Shown here: positions 11,655 through 22,070 of the stretch, piece by piece
Layout: each line of letters opens with the position of its first letter
How positions within the stretch are numbered: position 1 is the first letter of the stretch
Origin: Bretschneidera sinensis
Lineage: Eukaryota > Streptophyta > Magnoliopsida > Brassicales > Akaniaceae
Length of the DNA: 64,000 bases
Reading direction: 5' to 3'
NCBI GenBank assembly: GCA_023935145.1
Contig: CM043698.1
Span: 80,866,001 to 80,930,000, forward strand
Program-made: the position numbers and the translations under genes
Notes under the pieces: model-generated
What the model was told of the DNA's origin: nothing
The model's input: the letters and a program-made list of their open reading frames with translations, nothing else
Database searches by the model: none

Positions 11655-12149
11655 TTGGAAGCACAAATGAGCCAAATGGCTAAAGAGCTAAGTGGACGAA
11701 GGCAAGGAGAATTTCTAACCCAAATAATGCCTAATCCTGGAGGACATCAGCAACTGAAGGCCGTTACAACTCTCAGAAATGGTAAGATTATAGGAGTTAA
11801 TGAGCCAGCACAAGCATCTCCAGCTAAGCCATCCACATCCAAGGTAAGTGAAATGGAGAAGTGGAATGCACCTCCCTTCCCTCAAAGGTTAGTAAAGCCA
11901 AAGAAAGATAAATTGCTTGATATTTTTGAAACTTTGAGAAAAATAGAAATTAACATTCCCTTATTAGATACAATTAAACAAATTCCTACTTATGCTAAAT
12001 TTTTAAAAGATTGCTACACTAATAAAAGAAAGTTTCAGGAGCATGAAACAGTGGCTCTAACAGAAGAGATAAGTACGGTATTGTTAAAGAAAACTACCAC
12101 CAAAGTTAAAAAATCCAAGAAGTTTTACCATTCCTTGCAGGATAGGTGA
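11655..12149 (+). pseudogene. gag-protease linker region of the Athila-like element
   Basis: A 164-codon open stretch with the features that precede protease in Athila-like polyproteins: a glutamine-rich helix with alternating M and L, a LRNGK block, a P-F-P-Q-R-L motif at about 11875, and then a segment FLKDCYTNKRK before the protease. It reads into the protease through a stop at 12149 and a frame change. Function of the linker is not known to me. Confidence 0.65.
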
Positions 12150-12159
12150 CTAGTTTTTT

Positions 12160-12525
12160 GAGCGTGCACTATTGGATTTAGGAGCAAGTGTCAATTTGCT
12201 GCCATACACAGTAGTTGAAAAGCTAGGTTTGGGAGAGCTTCAACCAACATCCATCACTTTGCAATTGGCAAACAAAAGCATCAAAAGACTAAGAGGTATT
12301 CTTGAGAATGTCCTGGTAAAGGTAGGTGAATTTATTTTACCTGCTGATTTTATTGTACTAGATATGGAAGAATCTCCTATGCCAATACCTCTGCCCATCA
12401 TCTTAGGAAGACCCTTTATGAGAACTATAGATACAATAATTAATGTGAAAAAGGGTATTGTAAGTATGACGGTGAATGGTGAGAAAATAGAATTTAAGAT
12501 ATTTGATGCATTAAAATTACCCTAA
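12160..12525 (+). pseudogene. Retroviral-type aspartic protease of the Athila-like element
   Basis: The active site appears as LDLGAS at 12170-12187, followed by VNLLP and a later ILGRPFM block near 12400 that marks the C-terminal conserved part. About 117 codons are open. In a complete element this domain would be joined to RT, but the frame ends at 12525 with no polymerase downstream. The protease domain itself looks intact, so it may have decayed more slowly than gag or simply been spared by chance. Confidence 0.8.
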
Positions 12526-12589
12526 GATAATCATGAGGATGAATGTTTTAATGAATGTATGATGCAAAGTGCTGCCAAGCAAGCTTTTT

Positions 12590-12996
12590 AGGTCCATCAC
12601 ACTGATCCATTGGAGGCCACCCTCACCCATAGCTTCACAAGTTCGAATATTAAGCCAAAATCTAAAGATATTACTAATGACATCATTGAAGCTGTGCACC
12701 TCCTTGAAGCCTCTCTAAAGCATCCAAGTAAGTTCACTCGTCCGTTTGAAACTCTTCTGTATACTAATACTACTTTTCTCTCATCTATTATCCAGGCACC
12801 AAACTTGGAATTGCAACAGTTGCCAGCAAGAAATCAGACAGTCACGGTACATGGACACAAATTCATACCACACTCTGAAATTATAGTGCAACCAAGAGAT
12901 GAAGATTTAGCACTCCAGACTGTCCAATATACAACACCATTAAGAGCACTTGAGCCACATGCAGTGGACTTTAAGTACTCTTTGCCAAAAGACTAA
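12590..12996 (+). pseudogene. Tail segment shared with the TR-GAG element
   Basis: A 128-codon open stretch, without a recognised domain, that begins just after the protease. Its start (DPLEATLTHSFT ... DITNDIIEA, 12604-12690) is clearly related to the C-terminus of the TR-GAG frame at 37618-37730 (NPFESTLIHGFT ... DVTDDILEA). RT, RNase H and integrase, which should follow here, are missing, so this may be the splice point of a large internal deletion shared by both families. Confidence 0.6.
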
Positions 12997-13339
12997 AGTT
13001 AAAGCTGCTATAGAGAGTGCTTGAGCAGTTCCGACTTTGATAAACATGTAACTCAAGCGCTTCTATTGAGATCAGTGGTACTGAGGCCACTGAATACGAA
13101 CTTTCTGCCATAAGTGCGATCGAGTGCACTTCGCAATGCGATCAAGCGCATTCAGGGTAGACAGTCACGTGATAGTTTTAAACACATTTCCACATTTCAC
13201 TCCCATACACTCAATCGCACTCTCTCTCTGACATTCACCACCCACACTCACCATCCACCACCATCACATCCTCGATCTCCTACCCCCTGTGCCCGGTACC
13301 TCTTCGACTGCACCACCTAATACTCAGCAGTGAGAGGAT

Positions 13340-13640
13340 ACCCTGTCTGGCTGAACACGTTAAACTTAGCGCTCATAGGAGGCACCCTACTGTATATCCT
13401 TTTTATTATCATATTTTTATTTTCTTATTTATGATTATTTAGTTGTTTATTTTTCATACTTCTTGTTTTTCGGCACAACATTTGTTTTTTCTTTTTCAGG
13501 AGCTTAGTGCATGCATCCAGTTCAAGTTTGGCGGCGTGTTACAAGCAAAGCAAGCAATCTAGTTCTCCATCTCCCAAGTCAGATCTTTTAATGCCATACA
13601 CACATTGGGGATAATGTGTATATTAAGTTTGGGGGTAGTG
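13340..13640 (+). other. 3' cassette: conserved box, U-rich intron-like stretch, hairpin and G-run
   Basis: The box around 13345-13390 (TTAGCGCTCATAGGAGGCA at its centre) has a counterpart at 37801-37850 in the TR-GAG element. It runs into a 108-nt U-rich stretch starting GTATAT (13392) and ending CTTTTTCAG (13499), which has the look of a plant mini-intron. Then comes a 7-bp hairpin (ACACATT / AATGTGT with loop GGGGAT, 13600-13619) and AAGTTTGGGGGT at 13625-13636. The same order is seen in the TR-GAG element. Confidence 0.6.
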
Positions 13641-14031
13641 GGAGACATTGTTACGCACACACTTGAAACACATGCACACACTAGGTCCTAGTTTTTTTTT
13701 TTGTTTTTTTTAGAAAAGATAAATGATAAAAAATTTGGTTGATTTAAAATATGATAAAAATTCATTAGTAAGCTTAAAATCTAGAACACATAGTTTTGTA
13801 ATAGGAATTTTACAAAGTTTAGTTACCTACCTCAAGGCACTTAATAATTCACGAGTTTGATCCAGATTTGTACGAGCACATTAGCACACATTTGTATGGG
13901 GTATGACATATAATTCTTTTGTAAATGTTTCCACGACCTAACTGTAATCGGATAACTTGTTAAAAGAACACTTTGACATAAAAAAAAATAAAGAAAAATG
14001 TTCATCATTCAAAAAGAAAATAAAAAGCTTC

Positions 14032-14213
14032 TAATGATCATTAAAAACTTTCCACTGAGTAACTGGGCCTCTTGCCTCAGTAAGCAGTGAGAGTTCATGT
14101 CAAAAGGTGGGAAGTAAGCCCTTAATGATCATAATAAAAAATTTTGTTGAGTAACTGGGCCTCTTGCCTCAGTAAGCAGTGAGTGTTCATGTCAAAAGGT
14201 AGGAATTTCACTA
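14032..14213. repeat. 92-bp tandem duplication in the 3' non-coding part of the element
   Basis: Two copies, both with GAGTAACTGGGCCTCTTGCC starting at 14057 and 14149, each followed by TCAGTAAGCAGTGAG and TTCATGTCAAAAGGT. They differ by a few substitutions. The repeat is in the long non-coding region between the 3' cassette and the 3' LTR. Confidence 0.85.
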
Positions 14214-14720
14214 AGAAACATTAAAACCTGTTAGTTCTGTAGCCTTTTTTACTCGAGTTAGTAAGTCCTTAGGGGTGTCTTTACATCTAACGCCCTAAAA
14301 CCATCTGGTTTGGGAGTCAGTGGCTAAACACTCGTTACAATGGTCAATTAGAAAGCTTAATGAAACTCAAACATGGCAAAAATCACATGATAAAAGAAAA
14401 AGAAAAGAAGCAAGCATTATGCCGTTGTTGTTCTTTTTGATAAGGAATTCGATGAAGGTTTGGACACCGAAACACTATACACTAAAATTATGTGGAAGCC
14501 CCATCTTATATGTGCTAATTCATCACACACAAATCAAACTTATGATGCCTTAAGCCAACCTTAAGTAAGTAACATGAGCTTTTAAAAATCCTTTTTCAAT
14601 GCAAAAATGTGTTTTTATTATAAGCTTACTCATGAACGGTTATCATGGTTTTATGCACAACCCAAATTTTTGAAATGAATTTATCTTTAATTTTGTTTTA
14701 ACATAGTCTTTCGTTTTGTA

Positions 14721-14754
14721 TTGCTAAGGGACTAGCAATATGTAAGTTTGGGAG
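14721..14754 (+). other. Hairpin plus polypurine tract before the 3' LTR
   Basis: TTGCTA-AGGGAC-TAGCAA (14721-14738) is a perfect 6-bp stem, followed after five bases by AAGTTTGGGAG (14744-14754), the polypurine tract that directly abuts the 3' LTR. The TR-GAG element has the same arrangement. Confidence 0.8.
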
Positions 14755-16041
14755 TGTGATAAGTGCTTAAATAGTCATATTTAAGCCCCTTAATTTACAC
14801 TTGTTAGGCTCTTTATTTATCTATTTTAGTAGATTATATTTCATTTTTGTGTTTTATGTGTTTTCCATAGGGCTTTGACAAAAAAATGATATTTTGGAGC
14901 TTTTAGGAGTAAAAGCCAAGTTCTGCCATCCAGCAAGGTGTGCTCGAGCGCACCTCCCTTGTGATCGAGCGCAAAGGCACACGAGTGCATTTATAGAAGG
15001 CTCGAGTGCACACATGCACTCTAGCATAGACCACATACAATCGAGCGCAAACAATCCAGAAGCGGTAGAGCTAGATATGGAAAGAAGTCTCCGGATCTCA
15101 AATAGGAAATTAGGGTTTCAGGACACCCTTAGAGCCCTATATATAGCCTTGTAAAACACAAAAATCATACATTTTGTTTTAGACTTGAAGTTACAAGCTT
15201 AGGAGAGGAATTGACGACTTATCTCCCGAGTCTTCTTCAGGTTTTATTTTTTTGTTTTTGTTTCATTATGGTTAGAATGTTTAGCTTAACTAGCATGTGT
15301 AACTAAACTCTTATAGGGCTAGATTGAAGCCCTAGTTATGCTTTTCCACATATTTATTCATTGATTACATTTGCTTATAGCCATGTTAGAATGTTTAACT
15401 TGACTAATACCTATTTGTATTTAAATTCCTTATATGTATGTGTCTGATCAACGTATGCATATGGTATGGATTAGTTAGTTGAATCAATTTGGATGATCGA
15501 GTCTTGGGTTCAACAATAGTAACAAGAGATATCCATACCGGATTCCCGGGTTAATCAACACGGGAAATCGAGAGCGGACCAAGCCTTAGGTCCCCTGTGG
15601 TTGCCGATCTCCACAGCCCTTATGCTTTCTTAAAGAACAACTCAGTATACACCCATGCTGAATCCATTAAGAGAGAAAAGAGTTAGAGTATACACCATGC
15701 CTAACTCATTGCATATGGAGATCTTTAGCCTAAGGTGTGGACCAAGCCCTTAGGTTGGCAACCATTAAATATTCATAGTAAGGCTAGAGCATTGGTACCT
15801 TACTTAGTGGGAAAGTATAATTAGTGGTGGATATCATAGTCCTATGTTCTCATCATTATTAACTCACACTCAATAGTTATTTCTCTTTTTACTTTGAAGA
15901 AATTAATTCTAAATTGAAATTGACTAATTCTTGTGGAAACGATCTCGCACTTGCACACTTTGCTACCATTGACCTTGTGCACTTACAAGTAAAACAAGTA
16001 CAATTATTTTCATATTTATTTAGGTAGATAATCATCCAACA
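14755..16041 (+). repeat. 3' LTR of the Athila-like element
   Basis: Starts TGTGATAAGTGC directly after the polypurine tract and ends TCCAACA, giving the canonical TG...CA ends. It has a good TATA candidate (TATATATAG at 15139-15147). Near its start it repeats the CTCGAGCGCA motif cluster of the 5' LTR (about 14940-15050). Substitutions and small indels separate the two LTRs, so the insertion is not recent. Confidence 0.9.
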
Positions 16042-16182
16042 TAAAGTCGAATTGGTTTTGTGTTGGGTGTTAATTGAGTTGATGTTGCTTAGAATGACCT
16101 TGTTGTGCTTTGTGAATTTTCATTGGTAATGTTCTTAGTAAAAATCATGGATATAAATAGATTGATGTGATAAAACATTCTG

Positions 16183-16245
<63 letters not shown>

Positions 16246-19200
16246 AACGTTACGATGTGGTTTGGTTGTTTGGTAAAGATGTTGAAGGGTGAAAAAGTGA
16301 GTAAATATTTTTCTTTAAGTAGTATCTTTAACTTGGAAGATTGATTGAATCTGTGTGATTACTGGTAAATTATTGATGAATTGCTAGTTATATAACTTAA
16401 AGATATTGCTATGAAGGACCTTCTAAATGTAATAATAGACTACATAATGTTTGGCCTAAGAAGAAATTATTGTAGAAATTGTAAATCTGGAATAGATGAA
16501 GTCATGGGTAATGGGTTAATATATATGTGTGCTTAGGTGATGAGTATGGGAAAAGAGGTAGTTAATTGGTTATTGGATTTTGAGTGTCTTTGAAAATTTT
16601 GGGATGTGATATGTATTAGAAAATGTGAAAAATTTTCGAGAGTTTGGGGACTTATATTGATTTATCGAGATTTTAAGAATCTAAATTTTAAAATTTTGAA
16701 ATAGGAATTGAGAGGGATGAATAACATATTGATAGAAATTTAAATGGATTAACGAGTGTAGAAAAGGAATGAAAAAAAAATTGTTGGATAAGTAGTTAAC
16801 ACAAAGAGTAATGTATAGTTGAGAGTGGTTAAGGTAAACTGGGAGAAATAAATCGAGTAAATGAATGATGGTGTTAGATAAATCCCCAGAGAAATTATAT
16901 GGTACTTAAAATTTTAAGAAAGACAGTGAATGAAATATGTGCTTTTTCTTGAACAAAATTTTTATGTGGAAATTGTGAACGAAGAGGTGCAGTGAATCTT
17001 CATTTGATCTCAAGTGCGAATTGAAGTTTGTCGAAGGATGATGGTGGATTTATTTTAGAACTTAGAGATCCTGATTGCAAATTAAAGGGGTGAATAATTG
17101 AATGGTTGGTGCTTGTTCAGTGAGCTTAAAGTTTTATTCTACTTGGAGATTAAATTTGAGAAATGTTAATGTGAACCGAGTAAAATATGTGTAATGGTGA
17201 CCTAAAATATATGAGGTGTTTTAAAAAAATCTAAAATCTAATTGGTGACTTGAATTAGATATGGTTAGGTTAATAGAAAGGATGGTGACTAGCGAGAATA
17301 TGAGACATATGCTTGGTAAATGAGGGTACTACTTAATTAGAGATATTAATGAGGTGTGGTATAAGAGCTCAAGAGCCTAGTGAGATATAAAAGTGTTAGA
17401 ACAATCATTGTGGAGGGAGATAGGTATGGGATGGAAGACTAAGAGATTGTTAGGCAAGGAAATTATGGGGTGAGATAATGGTACGAAGTTAAGATTGAGA
17501 CGAGTAATCATAAATGAAGAGCCCAGTAATTTTTATTGGAATATTTTAATTTTGGGATTTGTACTTCGAAATATTTTAAATTATTGGAATATTTTAATTT
17601 TTTGGGCAAGATAATTTTTATTGGAATATAAATGTGTACCGATTTAGTTTTAAGTCATAAAATTTTTTTGTACTTATTTGTGCAACTTGAGAGCAAGTTT
17701 TTAAAGTGAGGTTAGAAATAAAAACTAGTTTTGTGGAAGCTTTGGAGTTTTAATTAGTAATGGATAGATTATGGGAAAATTTTAAGTGGAGGAGTAGTGT
17801 TGTAATAAAGGTAAAGTTTTAGTATAGATAGGTAGGAACTCTCTAAAACAAACGAGAGAGAAGAGAGAAAAAGAGAGAAAATGAAGAAAAGAAGAAGAAA
17901 ATAGGGGAAGAGATGGAAGTTTTCTTGCAAAATTTTAACGTAAAAGCTTGGGTAAACTAAAGATTTGTGAACTTAGAGCTTGGATTCTAAGACTTCTCCT
18001 AAGAAAAAGTTTGAAGAAAATGGTTGTTTCAAGAAAATAAGTTTTTGAGCTAGATTTAAATTGTTGATGTATTTTAACTTGAGATTTAACTTTGGGTAAT
18101 GTAAAGTTTTGATTATTAACTCTCAAGAACTTGTGTTTCAAAAGACTTAAGAGTTTCATGGTGAATCAAAATATTTTTTTGAAGAAAAAAAGGAAGTTTT
18201 GGCGAAAATTCTAGGTTCTGAAACGAGGGACAGTTGACTGAAGATCCACAATTGACTGTCATCTGGGTAGAAACCCCAAAATGCTAAGACAATTGACTGC
18301 CCAAGCTGCACAAAATGGTTAACCATGCAATTAGATAGTTGACTGTGGAACCATGGATACATACTAACAATAATTTTTCATACCATTTTCAACCCTAAAC
18401 CTTCTTGGAACAACTTAATGAGATTTTTGAGATAAAAACATGATTCTTATGGTTTTAAAAAGGCTACTTCTTTTCCTTTAAAATTTTAAGAGCAAGGTTT
18501 ATGAAAATATTTAGAAAAAAAGGGAAAGTTTAGTTGTAATTTAAAAGTCTAATTTCTTTCACCCCATGGAACTATAGCTTGGATGATTTTAATGATTATG
18601 TGTGTGTACCTCTTGGTTGATTTTAATTTTGTTATACCCATTAAGTGTAGTGGAGGATCGTTTTAGAGATAAGAAGATGTCTTGAGATTTGGAGTTTGGT
18701 TCGAGAGGTGAGTACACCTTACTTTTGGTAAAAGTATTAGTTTGCAAAAGTAAAAATAAAAATAATATGATGACATGATTGATCATAAGAGTCATAATAA
18801 TAAAACTATAAGAGTTGTGAGCATAGAGATTTTAGTGCACAAATAGTAAAGAATAATGTTCTGAAGAGTATACAAAAATATATGGAGTTACGAATGTACT
18901 AGGAGTGGTTGTGGAATTGATTTGATGTAGTTGTGTTTGAGAAATTGTGATGCGTGTGACTATAATGAAAGTTATTGATTGTGTTGTTATAAGATTGTGA
19001 TGTAATTGATTGATGGATGCTATTTGCATATTCATTTAATTTTGAACACATTTTCACGATATATATATATATATAGTTAGCGTATTATAAAAGCGAGGAG
19101 TGGTGAGATTGAGGTAGATCCCTCCCCACAAGGGGTGTAGGGCTACCGAACATTGTTAGATGAGTAGATACCACTCGAAAAAGGGTGTACGGGATCTGAA

Positions 19201-19255
19201 GAGGTTTCATTGAGAAATAAAATGATGATTTGATGTACCAGTATGTGGGGAGACG
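16042..19255. other. AT-rich, probably LTR-derived DNA without genes
   Basis: No coding signal. It holds an (AT)n(GT)n microsatellite at its left end, a purine-rich GAGAGAAGAGAG-like leader at about 17850-17910, four TTGACTG words at 18234-18345, and a GTGAGTACACCTTAC stretch at 18706. Leader-like purine tracts and spaced repeated motifs are common in long LTRs of Tekay/Del-type elements, and the block ends exactly where a Tekay-like 5' LTR begins. I therefore suspect a fragment of an older related LTR, but have no paired copy to prove it. Confidence 0.3.
16183..16243. repeat. Compound microsatellite (AT)n(GT)n
   Basis: About ten AT units followed by about twenty GT units. It lies ~140 bp beyond the 3' LTR of the Athila-like element. 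The length is likely to be polymorphic between individuals. Confidence 0.95.
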
Positions 19256-21162
19256 TGTAATACTCGTATTTGTAAAGTAAGGGTAAAGAAGTAATTTAAT
19301 AAATATGACATGAAATTAAAATAAAATATATGGGGAGTGTTTATTATTATTTGAATAAAGAAATTCTAAAAAAATAAATAAATAAAATGGAAAACGTGGC
19401 AGCAGGTGGCAGCACCTGCTGCCAATGTAATTGAAGGTCATGCATGTATTACATGTGGCCATAAATGTGGAGCAAATTAGGAGAAGGCATGCTGAGAATG
19501 CAACTGCCTTTTTCCACGATTTTTCTTATATATACATATACCTATAGGTAAACATTCTTATACTTACCAAATTTCGTTTATTTTCCTTTAAATCACTCAT
19601 TTTTTTTAAACACTTTGGACCCAAAGAAATATTGAAAGAGTGAAATTTTGAAGGGGTTTACGGGGGATTTTTATAGAGAGTCATGAAAAGCTATCAGAAA
19701 AATATAAGGTAATAATGTAATGTTTATTTCTGAATTTTTAGCATACATGAAATTTCCTGAAATTCAAAGTGGGAATTTTTAAAGGGTGTGGTTTATGAAG
19801 AATTGAAGAATAAATCAGAAATTTAATATAAATATTATGTCAGGTGTTGACGATCAGCAACCGGGAGAAATTGCTGAGAGGAACGGGAAAGTCAAGGAGG
19901 TGATCCACAGGTAGCTTTAAGTGCTACGTGGTAAGTTAGATTTACTTTAAGTAATCTAAATAAAAATAAAATATCTAGTGATAATATTAAAATAAATTAT
20001 TAGCTTATGCTTTGGTGGTAGATAAAAATTTAATTGATAGGTATGATATAAATATTGGACATGTAGAAAATTATTATGTGGAAAGAAATATTATTAGAAT
20101 AATGAGTTGATTTAATAATGATGGTGATAGATAAAATTCTTGATGAGTTATGACTAATAAATGGATGTAATATATGAGGAGAAGAAATTAATCAAATTTA
20201 TCAAGTAAAAATTCGAGGAAAGACAGAGTAGCTAAATTTAAATATTTTGAATTCATTTTTTTATATTACTGTTCATATCATTATTCATATGCATATGCGT
20301 TAAATAGAAGAATTGAAAGAACTGAGAAGGCAGCCAGTCTAATGAGATTAAAAGAACTGGGAAGGCAGCCGATCTAATAAGAATAAAAGAACTGGGAAGA
20401 CAATCGGTCTAAATGAGAATAAAAGAACCGGGAAGGCAGACGGTCTAATGAGAAGAAAAGAACCGAGAAAGCAGTCGGTCTAATTGAGAATAAAAGAACC
20501 GGGAAAGCAGTTGGTCTAAGATAAAAATATGTCGACATGTGGGAAGACGTTCCCTAATAATAATTCATGCATTGTATCTGTTTTACATGTTGATTTTATT
20601 ACTGAAATGTTGTGGATATTATGCATTTATTTTATTTGTAGATAAATGAGTCTCACAGAGAGACAGTTACAGTGAGAAAAAGACATAGAAGTATGATGCG
20701 ATAGTAATTATTTAAATGTTAGACTACATGCTATTATCCAGTCATATGAGTTATAAATAATTAAATATTAAAAGGGTTATTTATACAAATTGAATACTTT
20801 TAGTAAATTTAATTCACTGAGCTTGTGAAGCTCATCCCTCATTGTACAATGATTTCAGGTAGCAGACAGGACAAATAGTCTGATGGGTTGAGAGCCAGAC
20901 GAAATCATCGTTCTGTAAGCCACATTCGTGTCAACATCCTCAGACAAATGAGAAAACGAAATAAAAATTTGTAAATATTCATGCATTTTACGTTGTATAT
21001 TATGTTTAAGTTAATATCAGATTGATGTACCTCCCTTGTTGAGGGTTTAAGTAAATATTTTTGTTACTATTATTTTTATTTTTGCATATATGTGTTGTGC
21101 TGGGATTCTCAAAGTGTGATGACACCGTCTCGAGGGTGGCCAACTCGGGATAGGTCGTGACA
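19256..21162 (+). repeat. 5' LTR of the Tekay-like element
   Basis: Begins TGTAATACTCG and ends CGTGACA, four bases before the primer-binding site. It contains six ~36-bp tandem repeats (20318-20520). The matching 3' LTR is not in this window, so the left boundary rests on the typical TGTAA start and is less certain than the right one. Confidence 0.65.
20318..20520. repeat. Six tandem copies of a 35-36-bp unit in the LTR
   Basis: Units start at about 20318, 20353, 20388, 20424, 20459 and 20495. Each reads roughly AGAACCGGGAAGGCAGTCGG followed by TCTAATGAGAATAAA, with 2-6 differences between copies. The later copies have ACCG where the first three have ACTG, so the array has expanded in steps. 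Confidence 0.9.
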
Positions 21163-21166
21163 ATTT

Positions 21167-21178
21167 TGGTATCAGAGC
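21167..21178 (+). other. Primer-binding site, initiator tRNA-Met
   Basis: TGGTATCAGAGC is the standard plant primer-binding site complementary to the 3' end of initiator tRNA-Met, four bases after the LTR end. Confidence 0.95.
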
Positions 21179-21260
21179 ATTAGGTTTTAAGATTCTGTAG
21201 ACTACATGAGAACTTTAAAAAAAAAAGTAAAGTGGAAGATCTAAATGAACTATATATTAA

Positions 21261-22070
21261 ATGCAAAGTCTGAGGATGACACGTGGTCGTGTTAGAGCTA
21301 GAGGTAGAGTTCTGAATCAAACGGGACATGGTAGACCCCCAATTTTTAGGAGAACTGAAGTAGAGGAGGAAGTTGAGTCTGTGGTTCCTACAAGGGAAGA
21401 TGTTGATAGTGCAGCTGGTACTAGTAGAGCTAGAAGGGAATCTTAGGTTAGGAAGGATGAATTAAGAGAAACTCTTAATCGTACTATAGAGAGGATGAAC
21501 GCAGTTGAAGAAAAGGCTGATGATCTATAGAAAAGATTAGAGGAAAGGGGTAAAAGAGAACCTGATGTGGTGAGGCAATAGGTTCATGAGGGAGAATGTG
21601 TGTTTGCACATGAGATACAAGGTGATTGTGTTGTGAGATTTCTTAAGTTTAAATCCCAGTCTTTTAGAGGATCTGTAAATTCTATAGAAGCTGAGCAGTG
21701 GATTAAACATGTCGAAAAATATTTTGAGGTCTTACCAGTGTCGGATAGACAAAAGGTTGCTTTTGCTTCATTTATGCTGGAGGGTGAGGCTTCTCAATGG
21801 TGGGAGGATATTTTTCCCAAGGTAAGCACACGGGTAGAACAAACTTTAACTTGGAGTAAGTTTAAGAATGAGTTCTTTGCGAAGTATTTCCCAGATACCT
21901 TTCAGGAACAACAAGAGAGAGATTTTATTCATCTAAGGCAGGGAAATTTATCAGTGGCTGAATATGATAGTAGATTCATAGTCTTGTCAAGGTTTTTACC
22001 TAAATTAGTAAATACGGAGGAGAGAAAATTTAAGAGATTTTTAGATGGATTACACTATGACATTCGGACT
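21261..22070 (+). pseudogene. gag of the Tekay-like element, 5' part
   Basis: The frame starts with a basic MTRGRVRARGR-like N-terminus and contains the capsid signatures of plant Ty3 gag: VNSIEAEQWIKHVEKYFEVL near 21680, a KVAFASFMLEGEASQWW block near 21755, an FAKYFPDTF block near 21885, and the FLDGLHYDIR block at 22040-22069. At least three in-frame TAG stops precede it (near 21444, 21528, 21580). The frame is cut at 22070 by the copia element; the rest continues at 28444. Confidence 0.8.
22066..22070. other. Target-site duplication GGACT (left copy)
   Basis: The five bases GGACT directly before the copia LTR at 22071 recur at 28439-28443 directly after its far end. A 5-bp direct duplication is what Ty1/copia integrase leaves. 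Confidence 0.9.

Larger units (their letters stand above)
8818..16041 (+). mobile_element. Non-autonomous Athila/Tat-like Ty3 retrotransposon (gag-protease only)
   Basis: Two long direct repeats (8818-10035 and 14755-16041) flank an internal region that starts with a primer-binding site complementary to the 3' end of tRNA-Asp. Coding traces are gag, a CCHC knuckle and an aspartic protease, but no RT, RNase H or integrase. The 5' LTR lacks its first ~80 bp because it abuts the viral insert at 8809-8817. Gag is broken by many stops. tRNA-Asp priming and the gag/protease type are those of plant Athila/Tat Ty3 elements. With a missing 5' end no target duplication can be read. Confidence 0.85.

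Noticed and set aside
20318..20520. 36-bp repeats as a CRISPR array
   Set aside because: The units are contiguous, without spacers, and lie in an LTR.
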